DNA of 64,000 nt, taken from assembly GCF_006517255.1 (NCBI RefSeq), contig NZ_CP041185.1, positions 3,968,001 to 4,032,000 of the forward strand. The letters run 5' to 3'. This document shows positions 36,212 to 44,163 of the stretch, in pieces. Positions within the stretch are counted from its first letter, which is position 1. Every line of letters starts with the position of its first letter. The position numbers were made by a program, and so were the translations under genes. The DNA is from Janthinobacterium tructae. GTDB lineage: Bacteria > Pseudomonadota > Gammaproteobacteria > Burkholderiales > Burkholderiaceae_D. Under the pieces are notes generated by a model. That model did no database searches. It was not told the DNA's origin and saw only the letters and a program-made list of their open reading frames with translations.

Positions 36212-37372
36212 CTAAATTCGTGCGCTGCTGCCCCACAGCTGGTCGGGGCGAAACTGCAGCCCCGCCTGCTCCGCGCTCAGCACTTCGCGGATGGCGTGCA
36301 GGTCCACGCGCGTGTCGCGGCGCAGCGGCACGTCCAGGCGCGCGCCGCGCGGGCCGATCAGCGATTGCACGTGGGGCGTGGTGGCATTCAAGCCCTTGCG
36401 CGTGACGACGCCGATTTCCCCGTTCAGCAGTCTGACGAAGGTGCCGACCGGGTAGATGCCCAGCTCGCGCACCAGCAGCGAGGCCAGCGGCGCATCCAGC
36501 GTGGCCTTGTCGGCCATCAGCATTTCACGCAGGGCCACGTTCGGCAGCAGGGGCTGGCGATAGCTGCGCCTTGACACGCGCGCGCAATAGCGGTCGGCCA
36601 GCATGATCAGGCGCGCGCCGATACCGATCGCCTCGCCTTGCGTGCCCAGCGGATAGCCGCTGCCATCGATATTTTCATGGTGCTGCAGCACGGCCTGCAG
36701 CCAAACGGCGTCCGTCACGCCGGCAGCACGCAGCAAGTCGACACCCGCTTGCGGATGGGCGCGCAAATAGGCGCGTTCCTGCGCATCCAGCGGGCCCGCC
36801 TTGTGCTGGAAATCCGCATGGCGTTCCAGCATGCCCACATTCATGCTCAGCGCCGCCAGCAGCACGCTGCGGATCACACCATCATCGAGTTTCAGGGCGC
36901 GCACCAGCAAGGCCGTGATGACGGCCGTGTCGACGCTGTGGCGCACGGCAAAGTCGCCTGCGCCCTGGTTGTGCAGGATGCAGGCCAGCGCGACGTCGGC
37001 GTCCAGTACCACCGCCTCTTCCACCAGTTGCGCCAGCGGCGCCAGGGACGCGTGGCTGCCCGCCTGCCCGGCCGCGATGGCCGGCAAGACGAGGGCCAGG
37101 CCCGCCGTGACAAGGTTCAGCATGCGCAGGGCCGACGGCGCTTCCGTGGCAGTGCGCGGCACATCGGCACTGGTATCGGCGATGACGCCGCGCGCCAGCA
37201 GCAATGCGATCTGGTTCTCGCTGCTGATGACGTGGCCCAGCCTGGCCAGCAAGCTGCCCGTCTCGTCATGCACGTCCCAGGGCAGAGCCACGCCCAAGGC
37301 GAGTTCTCCCGCATAAATGCGCCGAATTTTCACATCGTCTCCGTCATCGCTAGCCGCCACCCTTTTTATCAT
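36212..37372 (-). CDS. HD-GYP-like signalling protein with degenerate catalytic motifs
   Basis: A 386-residue protein. The centre resembles an HD-GYP cyclic-di-GMP phosphodiesterase: RHSVDTAVITALLV, then AHPQAGVDLLRAAG and the hallmark HHENIDGSGYPLGTQGEAIG. The HD pair itself is missing: the position of the first HD reads HSV, and the HDIGK-like motif reads LSMNVGML. The GYP motif is intact. Loss of metal ligands suggests binding or scaffolding without cleavage. N-terminal ~100 residues are of unknown fold; the C-terminal part (VGTFVRLLNGEIGVVTRKG) is a small beta domain seen after HD-GYP domains. Start ATG 37372; an upstream TTG at 37396 is possible. Confidence 0.75.
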   Translation of the reverse strand: MIKRVAASDDGDDVKIRRIYAGELALGVALPWDVHDETGSLLARLGHVISSENQIALLLARGVIADTSADVPRTATEAPSALRMLNLVTAGLALVLPAIAAGQAGSHASLAPLAQLVEEAVVLDADVALACILHNQGAGDFAVRHSVDTAVITALLVRALKLDDGVIRSVLLAALSMNVGMLERHADFQHKAGPLDAQERAYLRAHPQAGVDLLRAAGVTDAVWLQAVLQHHENIDGSGYPLGTQGEAIGIGARLIMLADRYCARVSRRSYRQPLLPNVALREMLMADKATLDAPLASLLVRELGIYPVGTFVRLLNGEIGVVTRKGLNATTPHVQSLIGPRGARLDVPLRRDTRVDLHAIREVLSAEQAGLQFRPDQLWGSSARI

Positions 37373-37496
37373 CGGGAAGTCGTGGGCATGAACCAATTGA
37401 AATGTTTTTTGCTTTTAATCAATATTCCAATATGGCAACGATGATCGCGCAATCATGTGCGCTTGTCTACAAAATTGTGTAAATATCAAAATTGCA

Positions 37497-38945
37497 TCAG
37501 ACGCCAGGCGAGCAATCGGCGCAGCCGGGCACATGTTCCGGGTCTTTTTCCAGGTGCAGCGCCAGCTCGCGCAAGGCCGTGCGCACGCCTTCCTCGATGA
37601 CGGGGTGGTAAAACGGCATGTCGAGCATGGCCGGCACCGTCAGCTGTGCCTGGCATGCCCAGGCCAGCAAATGGCTCAGGTGTTCCGCCCGTGGACCGAT
37701 CAGCTCGGCGCCGAGAAAGCGCTTGCTGCCGAACTCCGCATACACGCGCAGCAAGCCCTGGTTTTGCAGCATCACGCGGCTGCGGCCCTGGTTGCCGAAC
37801 GACACGGCACCGACGGCAAAGCGGCCCGCGTGGCTCAAGCACAGTTGCTGGTAGGTGGCGCCCAAGGTGGCGATCTGCGGCTCCGTGAAGGCGATCGCCA
37901 GCGGCGTGCGGCGCAAGCCAGGTTTGACGTCAGGAAAGCGCGCTGCATTCTCCCCGGCGATGCGACCCTCGTCGGCCGCTTCGGGCAGCAGCGGCATGGC
38001 ATTGTCGGCATCGCCGGCGATGAAGATGGCACTCTTGCCGCACTGCATGGTGTGCCGGTCATGCAGAGGAATGCCGTGGCGGTCGAGTTCGATTTGCGCC
38101 GTGTCCAGGCCGATCTGGTCCACGTTCGGACGGCGGCCGATGGCGGCCAGCAGATACTCGAACTGCTCGGTTTTTTCCGTGCCCGCGCCATCGCGGCTGG
38201 TCAGCACGATGCCGCTGCCATCCGGTGTTTTTTCCACGTGCGCCACCGTGGTCTGGAAGCGAATGTCGAGTTCGCGCGCCAGCACGGCGCCCGCCTCGCG
38301 CAGCACCAGCGGGTCCGTCAGCTGCGCGACTTTATTGCCGCGCGCAAACAGGGTCACGCGCACGCCCAGGCGGGCCAGCGCCTGGCCCAGCTCCAGCCCG
38401 ATGACGCCGCTGCCGACCACGGCGACCGATTGCGGCAAGTCCGTCCATTCGAACACGGCGTCACTGGTGATGACTCTGTCGCCCGCCGCCTGCCACTCGG
38501 GCGGCACGATGGGCGTGGAACCGGTGGCAATCACCACGCTGGCAGCCTCGACGAGGGTGTGTTCATCCACCTGCAATGTGCCGGGGGACATAAAACGCGC
38601 ATGGCCGCGCAGTTTTTCTTCCTCGGGGATGGCGTTGACGCCGTCGAGCACGAAACCGACAAAGCGGTCGCGCTCGCTGCGCACCCGGCTCATCACTTGC
38701 TGGCCATCGATGCGCACGGGGCCAGGATGCACGCCAAAAGCGGGCGCGGCAGCCACCGCATGGGCCGCCTCGGCCGCCGCGATCAAGAGTTTGCTGGGCA
38801 TGCAGCCCACGCGCGCGCAGGTCGTGCCGTACGGCCCGCTTTCGATCATCAGCACGCGCTTGCCCTGCATGCGCGCCGCCTTGTGCGCCGTCATGCCGGC
38901 CGTGCCGCTGCCGATCACGGCCACATCCACTTGTATCGTCTTCAT
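37497..38945 (-). CDS. Dihydrolipoyl dehydrogenase-like pyridine nucleotide-disulfide oxidoreductase
   Basis: A 482-residue flavoprotein. It has FAD-binding GSGTAGMTAHKAA near residue 11, the redox disulfide C-x4-C in TTCARVGCMPSKLL near 45, NAD-binding VVGSGVIGLELGQALARLG near 172, the second FAD motif IFIAGDADN near 303 and the C-terminal catalytic His-Glu segment HPVIEEGVRTAL. It differs from classic Lpd in having ARVGCMPSK and a short Cys-containing tail (GCADCSPGV). No 2-oxoacid dehydrogenase genes are adjacent, so it may act on another disulfide. Start ATG 38945 was chosen; ATG 38957 and GTG 38975 are in frame upstream. Confidence 0.85.
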   Translation of the reverse strand: MKTIQVDVAVIGSGTAGMTAHKAARMQGKRVLMIESGPYGTTCARVGCMPSKLLIAAAEAAHAVAAAPAFGVHPGPVRIDGQQVMSRVRSERDRFVGFVLDGVNAIPEEEKLRGHARFMSPGTLQVDEHTLVEAASVVIATGSTPIVPPEWQAAGDRVITSDAVFEWTDLPQSVAVVGSGVIGLELGQALARLGVRVTLFARGNKVAQLTDPLVLREAGAVLARELDIRFQTTVAHVEKTPDGSGIVLTSRDGAGTEKTEQFEYLLAAIGRRPNVDQIGLDTAQIELDRHGIPLHDRHTMQCGKSAIFIAGDADNAMPLLPEAADEGRIAGENAARFPDVKPGLRRTPLAIAFTEPQIATLGATYQQLCLSHAGRFAVGAVSFGNQGRSRVMLQNQGLLRVYAEFGSKRFLGAELIGPRAEHLSHLLAWACQAQLTVPAMLDMPFYHPVIEEGVRTALRELALHLEKDPEHVPGCADCSPGV

Positions 38946-39032
38946 GGTGCTGTCCATCCCACTGAGGTTGCTCACAGCGTTCGATACTACCCGTTTGCCG
39001 AAAATAAGGTTTTACTTTGCTGCAATATATGT

Positions 39033-39047
39033 ATTAGTATAACTAAT
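39033..39047. promoter_or_regulatory. LysR-type T-N11-A box between the oxidoreductase and the regulator
   Basis: ATTAGTATAACTAAT is a perfect inverted repeat with a 3-base centre and contains T-N11-A, the usual LysR-type binding pattern. It lies 28 bases before the regulator start, in a 129-bp divergent AT-rich region, so it could control both genes. Confidence 0.6.
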
Positions 39048-39074
39048 CATTTTTAAAATTTATAAGCTGAGCTA

Positions 39075-39965
39075 ATGGGATCACTCGATTATCGCGCGCT
39101 GGCCGTGCTGGACGCCGTGGCCAGCCACGGCAGTTTCGACAAGGCCGCCCTGGCGCTGGGCATCACCCAGTCGGCCGTCTCGCAGCGCATCAAAGCGCTG
39201 GAAGACGCCAGCGGGCGCCTGCTGATCATCCGTGGCCAGCCAGCCGTGCCGACGGGCCTGGGCCAGCGCCTGATCGTGCATCACCGCAACGTCAAGCTGA
39301 TGGAAGCGTCGCTCGACATCGACCTGGGCAACAGCGTCAGCATGCCGGAAATCGCCATCGCCATCGATGCCGACAGCCTGGCCACCTGGTTCCCCGACAC
39401 TTTATACGCCCTGCTAGCGCCGCCGCGCTGCCAGCTCGACGTGCGCCTGGCCGACAGCGACAGCGCCTTGCAGATGGTGCGCGACGGCTCCGTGTTTGGC
39501 TGCGTGGCGGCCGAGTCCGGCACAGCACTGGACGCGGCGGCGGCCACCAGCGTCACGCCGCTGGGCATGCTGCGCTATGTCTGCGTGGCCACGCCCGTGT
39601 TTGCGGGCCACTGGTTCGGCGATGGTTTCAGTGCCGAGGCGGTGCAGCTGGCGCCGGCCGTGGTGGGCCAGCACGGCTTGCTGGCACGTTTCCTTGCTGA
39701 AAAATTGAGCATGCGTGAACCGTTTCCGCACCACACCTTACCGGTGGAAACGGCGCGCCGCGGCTGCGTCCTGGATGGCCTGGCCTACGGCCTGATGCCG
39801 CAGCGCCTGGCCGCGCCAGCGCTGGCGACGGAGCGCCTCGTGGATCTGCTGCCGGGCAGCACGCTGGACGTACCGCTGAGCTGGCATGCCTGGACCCTGG
39901 ACACGCCATTTACCAAGCTGCTGTCCGAGCAGATCGTCAAGTCGGCGCGCGACTATCTGAACTAA
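39075..39965 (+). CDS. argP: LysR-family regulator of the ArgP (IciA) type
   Basis: A 296-residue regulator. The N-terminal winged helix (DYRALAVLDAVASHGSFDKA, then LGITQSAVSQRIKALEDASG) and the effector domain opening IAIDADSLATWFPDTLYALL closely follow ArgP, which senses lysine and arginine and usually controls the lysE/argO amino-acid exporter gene. Here the divergent neighbour is the oxidoreductase instead, and no LysE is present. Converges with priA after 14 bases. Confidence 0.8.
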   Translation: MGSLDYRALAVLDAVASHGSFDKAALALGITQSAVSQRIKALEDASGRLLIIRGQPAVPTGLGQRLIVHHRNVKLMEASLDIDLGNSVSMPEIAIAIDADSLATWFPDTLYALLAPPRCQLDVRLADSDSALQMVRDGSVFGCVAAESGTALDAAAATSVTPLGMLRYVCVATPVFAGHWFGDGFSAEAVQLAPAVVGQHGLLARFLAEKLSMREPFPHHTLPVETARRGCVLDGLAYGLMPQRLAAPALATERLVDLLPGSTLDVPLSWHAWTLDTPFTKLLSEQIVKSARDYLN

Positions 39966-39979
39966 TTCAGTGAATTAAC

Positions 39980-42037
39980 TTAAATATCGAGCGGGTCCAC
40001 TTCCAGCGACCATTTCACGCGCGACTTCATGGCGCGCAGCTCACTTAACCATTCTTTTAAAAACGCCTGCAGGGCCGGCCGCGAGGGCGATTCCAGCAGC
40101 AGCTGGGCGCGGTCCACGTTGTAGACGCGCGTCATGCTCATGGGAATTGGGTCATTGATGGTCACTTGCGGGTGCGCCATGCACTCCTTGGCCGCCTGCA
40201 GGAACTCGATGGCCGTGGCCAGCTCGGGCGCCTCGGCGCGCAGCAGGGCCTGGAACAGATACGGCGGCAACGCCGCCTGCGCCCGCTCTTCCAGCAGGGT
40301 GGTGGCGAAATGGTCGTAATCGTGGTTGACGACGGCGTCATACAGCGGATGGCGCGCATAGCGCGTCTGGATCAGCACCTCACTGACGCTGCCCCCTTCC
40401 GTCTGCGCGGCCCGCCCGGCGCGGCCCGCCACCTGCATGAGCTGGGCGAACAGGCGTTCGCTGGCCCGGTAATCCTGTGAAAACAGGGCCGTGTCCGGAT
40501 TCAAAATGCCGACCAAGGTCAGCTTTTTGAAATCGTGGCCCTTGGCCACCATCTGCGTGCCGATCAGAATATCCACTTCGCCCCGGTGCACGGTGTCGAA
40601 TGCTTCCTGCGCGCTGCCCTTCTTGCGCGTGGAATCGGCATCGATGCGCAAGATGCGCGCCTCTGGAAACAATTGCTGCAAACCTTCTTCCACCCGCTGC
40701 GTGCCGCGTCCCAGCGGCTGCAAATCGACGTTGCCGCAGGTGGGGCAATGGCGGGGAATGCGCAATTCCAGGCTGCAATGGTGGCAGCGCAGCCGGTGTT
40801 CGGGCTTGTGCAGCACCATGAACGAGGTGCAGCGCGTGCAATTGCTGATCCAGCCGCACGATTCACAACAGATCACGGGCGAATAGCCGCGCCGGTTCAA
40901 AAACAGCAGCGACTGCTCACCGCGCTCCATGCGCAGTTTCAAGGCGGCCACCAGATGCGAGGTCAGGCCATCTTTCGGCTTGTCGCGCTCCATGTCGAGG
41001 ATCTTGACGCGCGGCAACACCGCATTCTTGACAGCCCGCTCGCGCAGTTCCAGCTTGCGGTAGCGCCCCGTCTGCGCGTGGTGCCAGCTTTCCAGCGAGG
41101 GCGTGGCCGAGCCCAGCACGATGGGAATCTGCAATTGCCAGGCGCGCCACACGGCCAGGTCGCGCGCCGAATAGCGCAAGCCTTCCTGCTGCTTGTAGGA
41201 CGGGTCGTGCTCCTCGTCGATGACGATTAGTTTTAATTTCGGCAAGGACGCCAGGATAGCCAGCCGCGTGCCGAGCACGATGCGCGCCTGGCCCTGGTGG
41301 GCGGCCAGCCAGTGCAGCATGCGCTCGCCTTCGGACAGGCTGCTGTGCAGGGTGGCTAGCATGACGCCGGGAAAGCGCGCGCGGATATTGCCTTCCAGTT
41401 GGGGCGTCAGGTTAATTTCCGGCACCAGGATCAGGATTTGCGCATCGTCCTCGCGCGCCAGCACCTGGGCGCAGGCTTGCAGATACACTTCCGTCTTGCC
41501 GCTGCCCGTCACGCCGTACAGCAAGGTCGGCTTGAAACCCCGGGCGCCGCCGATGGCATCGGCCGCTTCCTGCTGGGCGGCATTCAGGGCCGGCATGTTC
41601 AGCGGCGTGCCATCGTGCGCATCGGCCAGCTTGGCCAGCTTCTTGATGGCGCGGTCCAGTGCCACGGTGGTGAGCACGCGCAGATTCTTCGGTAAGCCCG
41701 GCAGCGCCACCTCGCCCAGCGGACGCTGGTAGTAATCGGCGGCGAAGGCGGCCAGCGCCAGCCACTGCTCCGACAGCGGCGCCAGCTGGCTGCGCACGGC
41801 CAGCACGTCCTTCAATTTTGCGGCGGGCACGTCGGTACTGTCGGACACGCCGACGATCAGCCCCATCACCTCGCGCCGGCCGAACGGCACCAGCGCCAGT
41901 TGCCCCACTTGCGGCAGCGGCACGTCCGCGCCGGCGTCCGCATCCGCCGCCGCGTTCCAGCGATAGTCGAACAGGGCGTTCAGGGGCGTGTCGAGCGCGA
42001 TTTTCAGGATGCACGACGTCAAAATGCACTGCGACAT
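39980..42037 (-). CDS. priA: Primosomal protein N', replication-restart helicase PriA
   Basis: 3'-5' superfamily-2 helicase that recognises stalled forks and reloads DnaB. The 685 residues carry the N-terminal 3'-end binding domain (LKIALDTPLNALFDYRW), Walker A GVTGSGKTEVYL, DEEH motif in VIDEEHDPSYK and GSATPSLES. A zinc-binding region holds eight Cys (CCESCGWISNCTRC through CPTC), and MQVAGRAGRA follows. ATG 42037 aligns with the family start; the frame extends to 42079 without similarity. It has an unusually long AT-rich upstream region with DnaA boxes. Confidence 0.96.
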   Translation of the reverse strand: MSQCILTSCILKIALDTPLNALFDYRWNAAADADAGADVPLPQVGQLALVPFGRREVMGLIVGVSDSTDVPAAKLKDVLAVRSQLAPLSEQWLALAAFAADYYQRPLGEVALPGLPKNLRVLTTVALDRAIKKLAKLADAHDGTPLNMPALNAAQQEAADAIGGARGFKPTLLYGVTGSGKTEVYLQACAQVLAREDDAQILILVPEINLTPQLEGNIRARFPGVMLATLHSSLSEGERMLHWLAAHQGQARIVLGTRLAILASLPKLKLIVIDEEHDPSYKQQEGLRYSARDLAVWRAWQLQIPIVLGSATPSLESWHHAQTGRYRKLELRERAVKNAVLPRVKILDMERDKPKDGLTSHLVAALKLRMERGEQSLLFLNRRGYSPVICCESCGWISNCTRCTSFMVLHKPEHRLRCHHCSLELRIPRHCPTCGNVDLQPLGRGTQRVEEGLQQLFPEARILRIDADSTRKKGSAQEAFDTVHRGEVDILIGTQMVAKGHDFKKLTLVGILNPDTALFSQDYRASERLFAQLMQVAGRAGRAAQTEGGSVSEVLIQTRYARHPLYDAVVNHDYDHFATTLLEERAQAALPPYLFQALLRAEAPELATAIEFLQAAKECMAHPQVTINDPIPMSMTRVYNVDRAQLLLESPSRPALQAFLKEWLSELRAMKSRVKWSLEVDPLDI

Positions 42038-42292
42038 GGGGTTTGGCCTATCTAAATAAAAACCGCGCGGCAGGGTCAATCGCGCGGCGGGAGGTCAGGC
42101 ATCAAGCCAGCGGGCCATGATACTTGTTTCGTCCGTCAAACGCCTAACAGCAGGCAGCACAGCGTGTCATCATGCCTGAAGAAAATTCTGTGGATAACTT
42201 TGTGGACAAAGCAAAATTAACTTTCATAAAAATGTGGACAGAAAATTTTGATCGCCGTCAAGAGGGGCACGCAAGAAAAATTAAGTATTTAA

Positions 42293-42305
42293 AATCAATG
42301 ACTTA
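42293..42305 (+). promoter_or_regulatory. IHF-binding-site match inside the DnaA-box cluster
   Basis: AATCAATGACTTA matches the IHF consensus WATCAANNNNTTR at every position and sits in an A/T-rich stretch between the left and right DnaA-box groups, as in replication origins and bent promoters. Confidence 0.6.
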
Positions 42306-42514
42306 AAAATTGATCCCCGGAAGGCGATAAATCCGTGGGGCATTTCCGCCGCTGTGCATAACTGAACCATTTCTGATTTTTTTGTACAGGAATAAGCACC
42401 GTTTTGATGCATGCCCTGCGCAAAAATCTCCACCATATGCGGCAAAGTTGACAATTGCCGGGCAAGCGTTCGGTTTTACCCGCAGGGCGGCGAAACATTG
42501 TTGAATGATCATGC

Positions 42515-42545
42515 AGTGCAACATGCACTTCAGGTGAAACCTGAA
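42515..42545. repeat. Two adjacent short inverted repeats upstream of priA
   Basis: AGTGCA-ACA-TGCACT (42515-42529) abuts TTCAGGT-GAA-ACCTGAA (42529-42545); both arms pair perfectly with 3-base centres. They could be protein-binding palindromes or hairpins in the priA leader. Confidence 0.6.
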
Positions 42546-42811
42546 CATCGACGCTAAGTATCGGATAACAAAATACTTTTCAATTTTATCCACAGAATCT
42601 GTTGATAACTTTGTGGACAATGAAGGAATAAGGCTGGCGAACGGAAGAATAACCTTATCAATTGCAACAAAGTCCGCCAGGCAAGGCATTTTTTATTTCT
42701 TAATAATCAAGTACTTGCAGAGCATCCCCGGGCATGGCTTTTCAACTGCCTCTTATTTCCGCAGCAAAAAAAATTGTGCATAAGTCGGTATTTCTTGCTA
42801 AGACGCAGCAA

Positions 42812-42844
42812 AGAAAAAGGCAGGCTTTCGCTGGAAAGCCTGCC
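42812..42844 (-). terminator. Rho-independent terminator after hemE
   Basis: An 11-bp stem (42819-42829 with 42834-42844) and 4-base loop, followed on the minus strand by TTTTTCTTT, 32 bases after the hemE stop. It separates hemE from priA transcription. Confidence 0.88.
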
Positions 42845-42876
42845 TCTCTACCCCTGTGCCAGGGGAATGCGCTTGT

Positions 42877-43962
42877 TTACTGGCCGCTGCGCATGGCACG
42901 GCTCATGCTGTGCACGGCTTCCACCATGGCTGCCACCGATTCCGGCGGCGTGAACTGGGAAATACCATGGCCCAGGTTGAACACGTGACCCGTGCCTGCC
43001 GATGGCGCGCCAAAAGCGTTAAGCACTTTCGCCACTTCGGCGCGGATCTGCTCCGGGCTGGCGAACAGGATGGCCGGGTCGAGGTTGCCCTGCAAGCCCA
43101 CTTTATGGCCGACCAGCTGGCGCGCGCGCGTCAGGTTGACGGTCCAGTCCAGGCCCACGGCATCGGCGCCGATGTCGGCGATCTGCTCGATCCACTGGCC
43201 GCCGCCCTTGGTAAACACGATGGCGGGAATCTTCACGCCATCCTTGTCGCGTTTCAGCTGCGCCACCACTTGCTGCATGTAGGCCAGCGAGAATTCCTGG
43301 TAGGCGCCATCGGCCAGCGCACCGCCCCAGGAATCGAAAATCATCACGGCTTGCGCGCCGGCATCAATTTGCGCGTTCAGGTACTGCGCCACGGACGTGG
43401 CATTGATGGCCAGGATGTGGTGCATCAGGTCCGGGCGGTTGTACAGCATCTTCTTGATGGTATGGAACTCTTTCGAGCCGCCGCCTTCCACCATGTAGCA
43501 CGCCAGGGTCCACGGGCTGCCGGAAAAACCGATCAGCGGCACGCGGCCATTGAGTTCCGTGCGGATTTGCGTGACGGCCTTGAAAACGTAGTCGAGCGAC
43601 TCCAGGTCCGGCACTTGCAAGGCCTTCACATCCTGCTCCGTGCGCAGCGGACGCTCGAACTTCGGACCTTCGCCATCGGCGAAATACAGGCCCAGGCCCA
43701 TCGCGTCAGGCACCGTCAGGATGTCGGAAAACAGGATGGCCGCGTCGAGCGGGAAGCGCTCCAGAGGCTGCAAGGTCACTTCGGTGGCGTAATCGGGATT
43801 CTTTGCCAGGCCCAGGAAGGAGCCGGCCCGCTCGCGCGTGGCGCGGTATTCGGGCAGGTAGCGGCCCGCCTGGCGCATCAGCCAGACAGGGGTGTGCTCG
43901 GTCGGCTGGCGCAACAGGGCGCGCAGGAAAGTATCATTCTGGAGCGGAGCAAATTGTGGCAT
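42877..43962 (-). CDS. hemE: Uroporphyrinogen decarboxylase
   Basis: Removes four carboxyl groups from uroporphyrinogen III to give coproporphyrinogen III in heme synthesis. The 361 residues include the signature [18 protein letters not shown] (residues about 27-44), [15 protein letters not shown] with the catalytic Asp, [19 protein letters not shown] and the C-terminal [13 protein letters not shown] and [17 protein letters not shown] 43962 ([10 protein letters not shown]) fits the family; the frame extends more than 300 residues upstream as a chance opening opposite the S9 peptidase gene. Confidence 0.97.
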   Translation of the reverse strand: MPQFAPLQNDTFLRALLRQPTEHTPVWLMRQAGRYLPEYRATRERAGSFLGLAKNPDYATEVTLQPLERFPLDAAILFSDILTVPDAMGLGLYFADGEGPKFERPLRTEQDVKALQVPDLESLDYVFKAVTQIRTELNGRVPLIGFSGSPWTLACYMVEGGGSKEFHTIKKMLYNRPDLMHHILAINATSVAQYLNAQIDAGAQAVMIFDSWGGALADGAYQEFSLAYMQQVVAQLKRDKDGVKIPAIVFTKGGGQWIEQIADIGADAVGLDWTVNLTRARQLVGHKVGLQGNLDPAILFASPEQIRAEVAKVLNAFGAPSAGTGHVFNLGHGISQFTPPESVAAMVEAVHSMSRAMRSGQ

Positions 43963-44163
43963 GGCAGGCAATCGAGCTTGGAGAAGCGGTATTATCGCAT
44001 CCAATCGCCAGCAAATCATTGATTCAGGTGCCGCTTTGCAGCATTTGCCACGCACAGCGATGACTTTCGTTGTGCCGGCCCTTCCTTTATGATGATGCAC
44101 GCCGCCGCGCTGCCTGACGCCGCCTGGAGGCCCCCCCCCTTTCCACCACGACACGGAGCCCGC

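Larger units (their letters stand above)
42188..42783. other. Cluster of DnaA boxes (origin-like or DnaA-titration region)
   Basis: Four matches to TTATNCACA: 42189-42197 (minus), 42353-42361 (minus), 42586-42594 (plus) and 42775-42783 (minus), the first and third being perfect TTATCCACA. Three more have one mismatch: 42201-42209, 42600-42608 and 42612-42620. The block CTGTGGATAACTTTGTGGAC (42188 on) recurs at 42599 with few changes, giving two paired boxes 12 bases apart. This density is far above chance for about 600 bp. No dnaA, dnaN, parAB or mnmG gene is in the window. Confidence 0.75.
42038..42876. other. 839-bp AT-rich intergenic region between hemE and priA
   Basis: No convincing gene on either strand. 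It holds the hemE terminator at its right end, then about 650 bp that are clearly more AT-rich than the surrounding chromosome. This contains a DnaA-box cluster, an IHF-site match and two adjacent small hairpins. The priA promoter must also lie here. One frame gives a 128-codon minus-strand ORF (42303-42689), but it has no recognisable features and spans the DnaA boxes. Confidence 0.8.

Noticed and set aside
42527..42545. Possible parS-like palindrome in the hemE-priA gap
   Set aside because: CACTTCAGGTGAAACC matches only about 11 of 16 positions of the parS consensus, and no parAB genes are nearby.
42303..42689. 128-codon minus-strand ORF in the hemE-priA gap
   Set aside because: No ribosome site or family resemblance, base composition unlike neighbouring genes, and it runs through the DnaA boxes.
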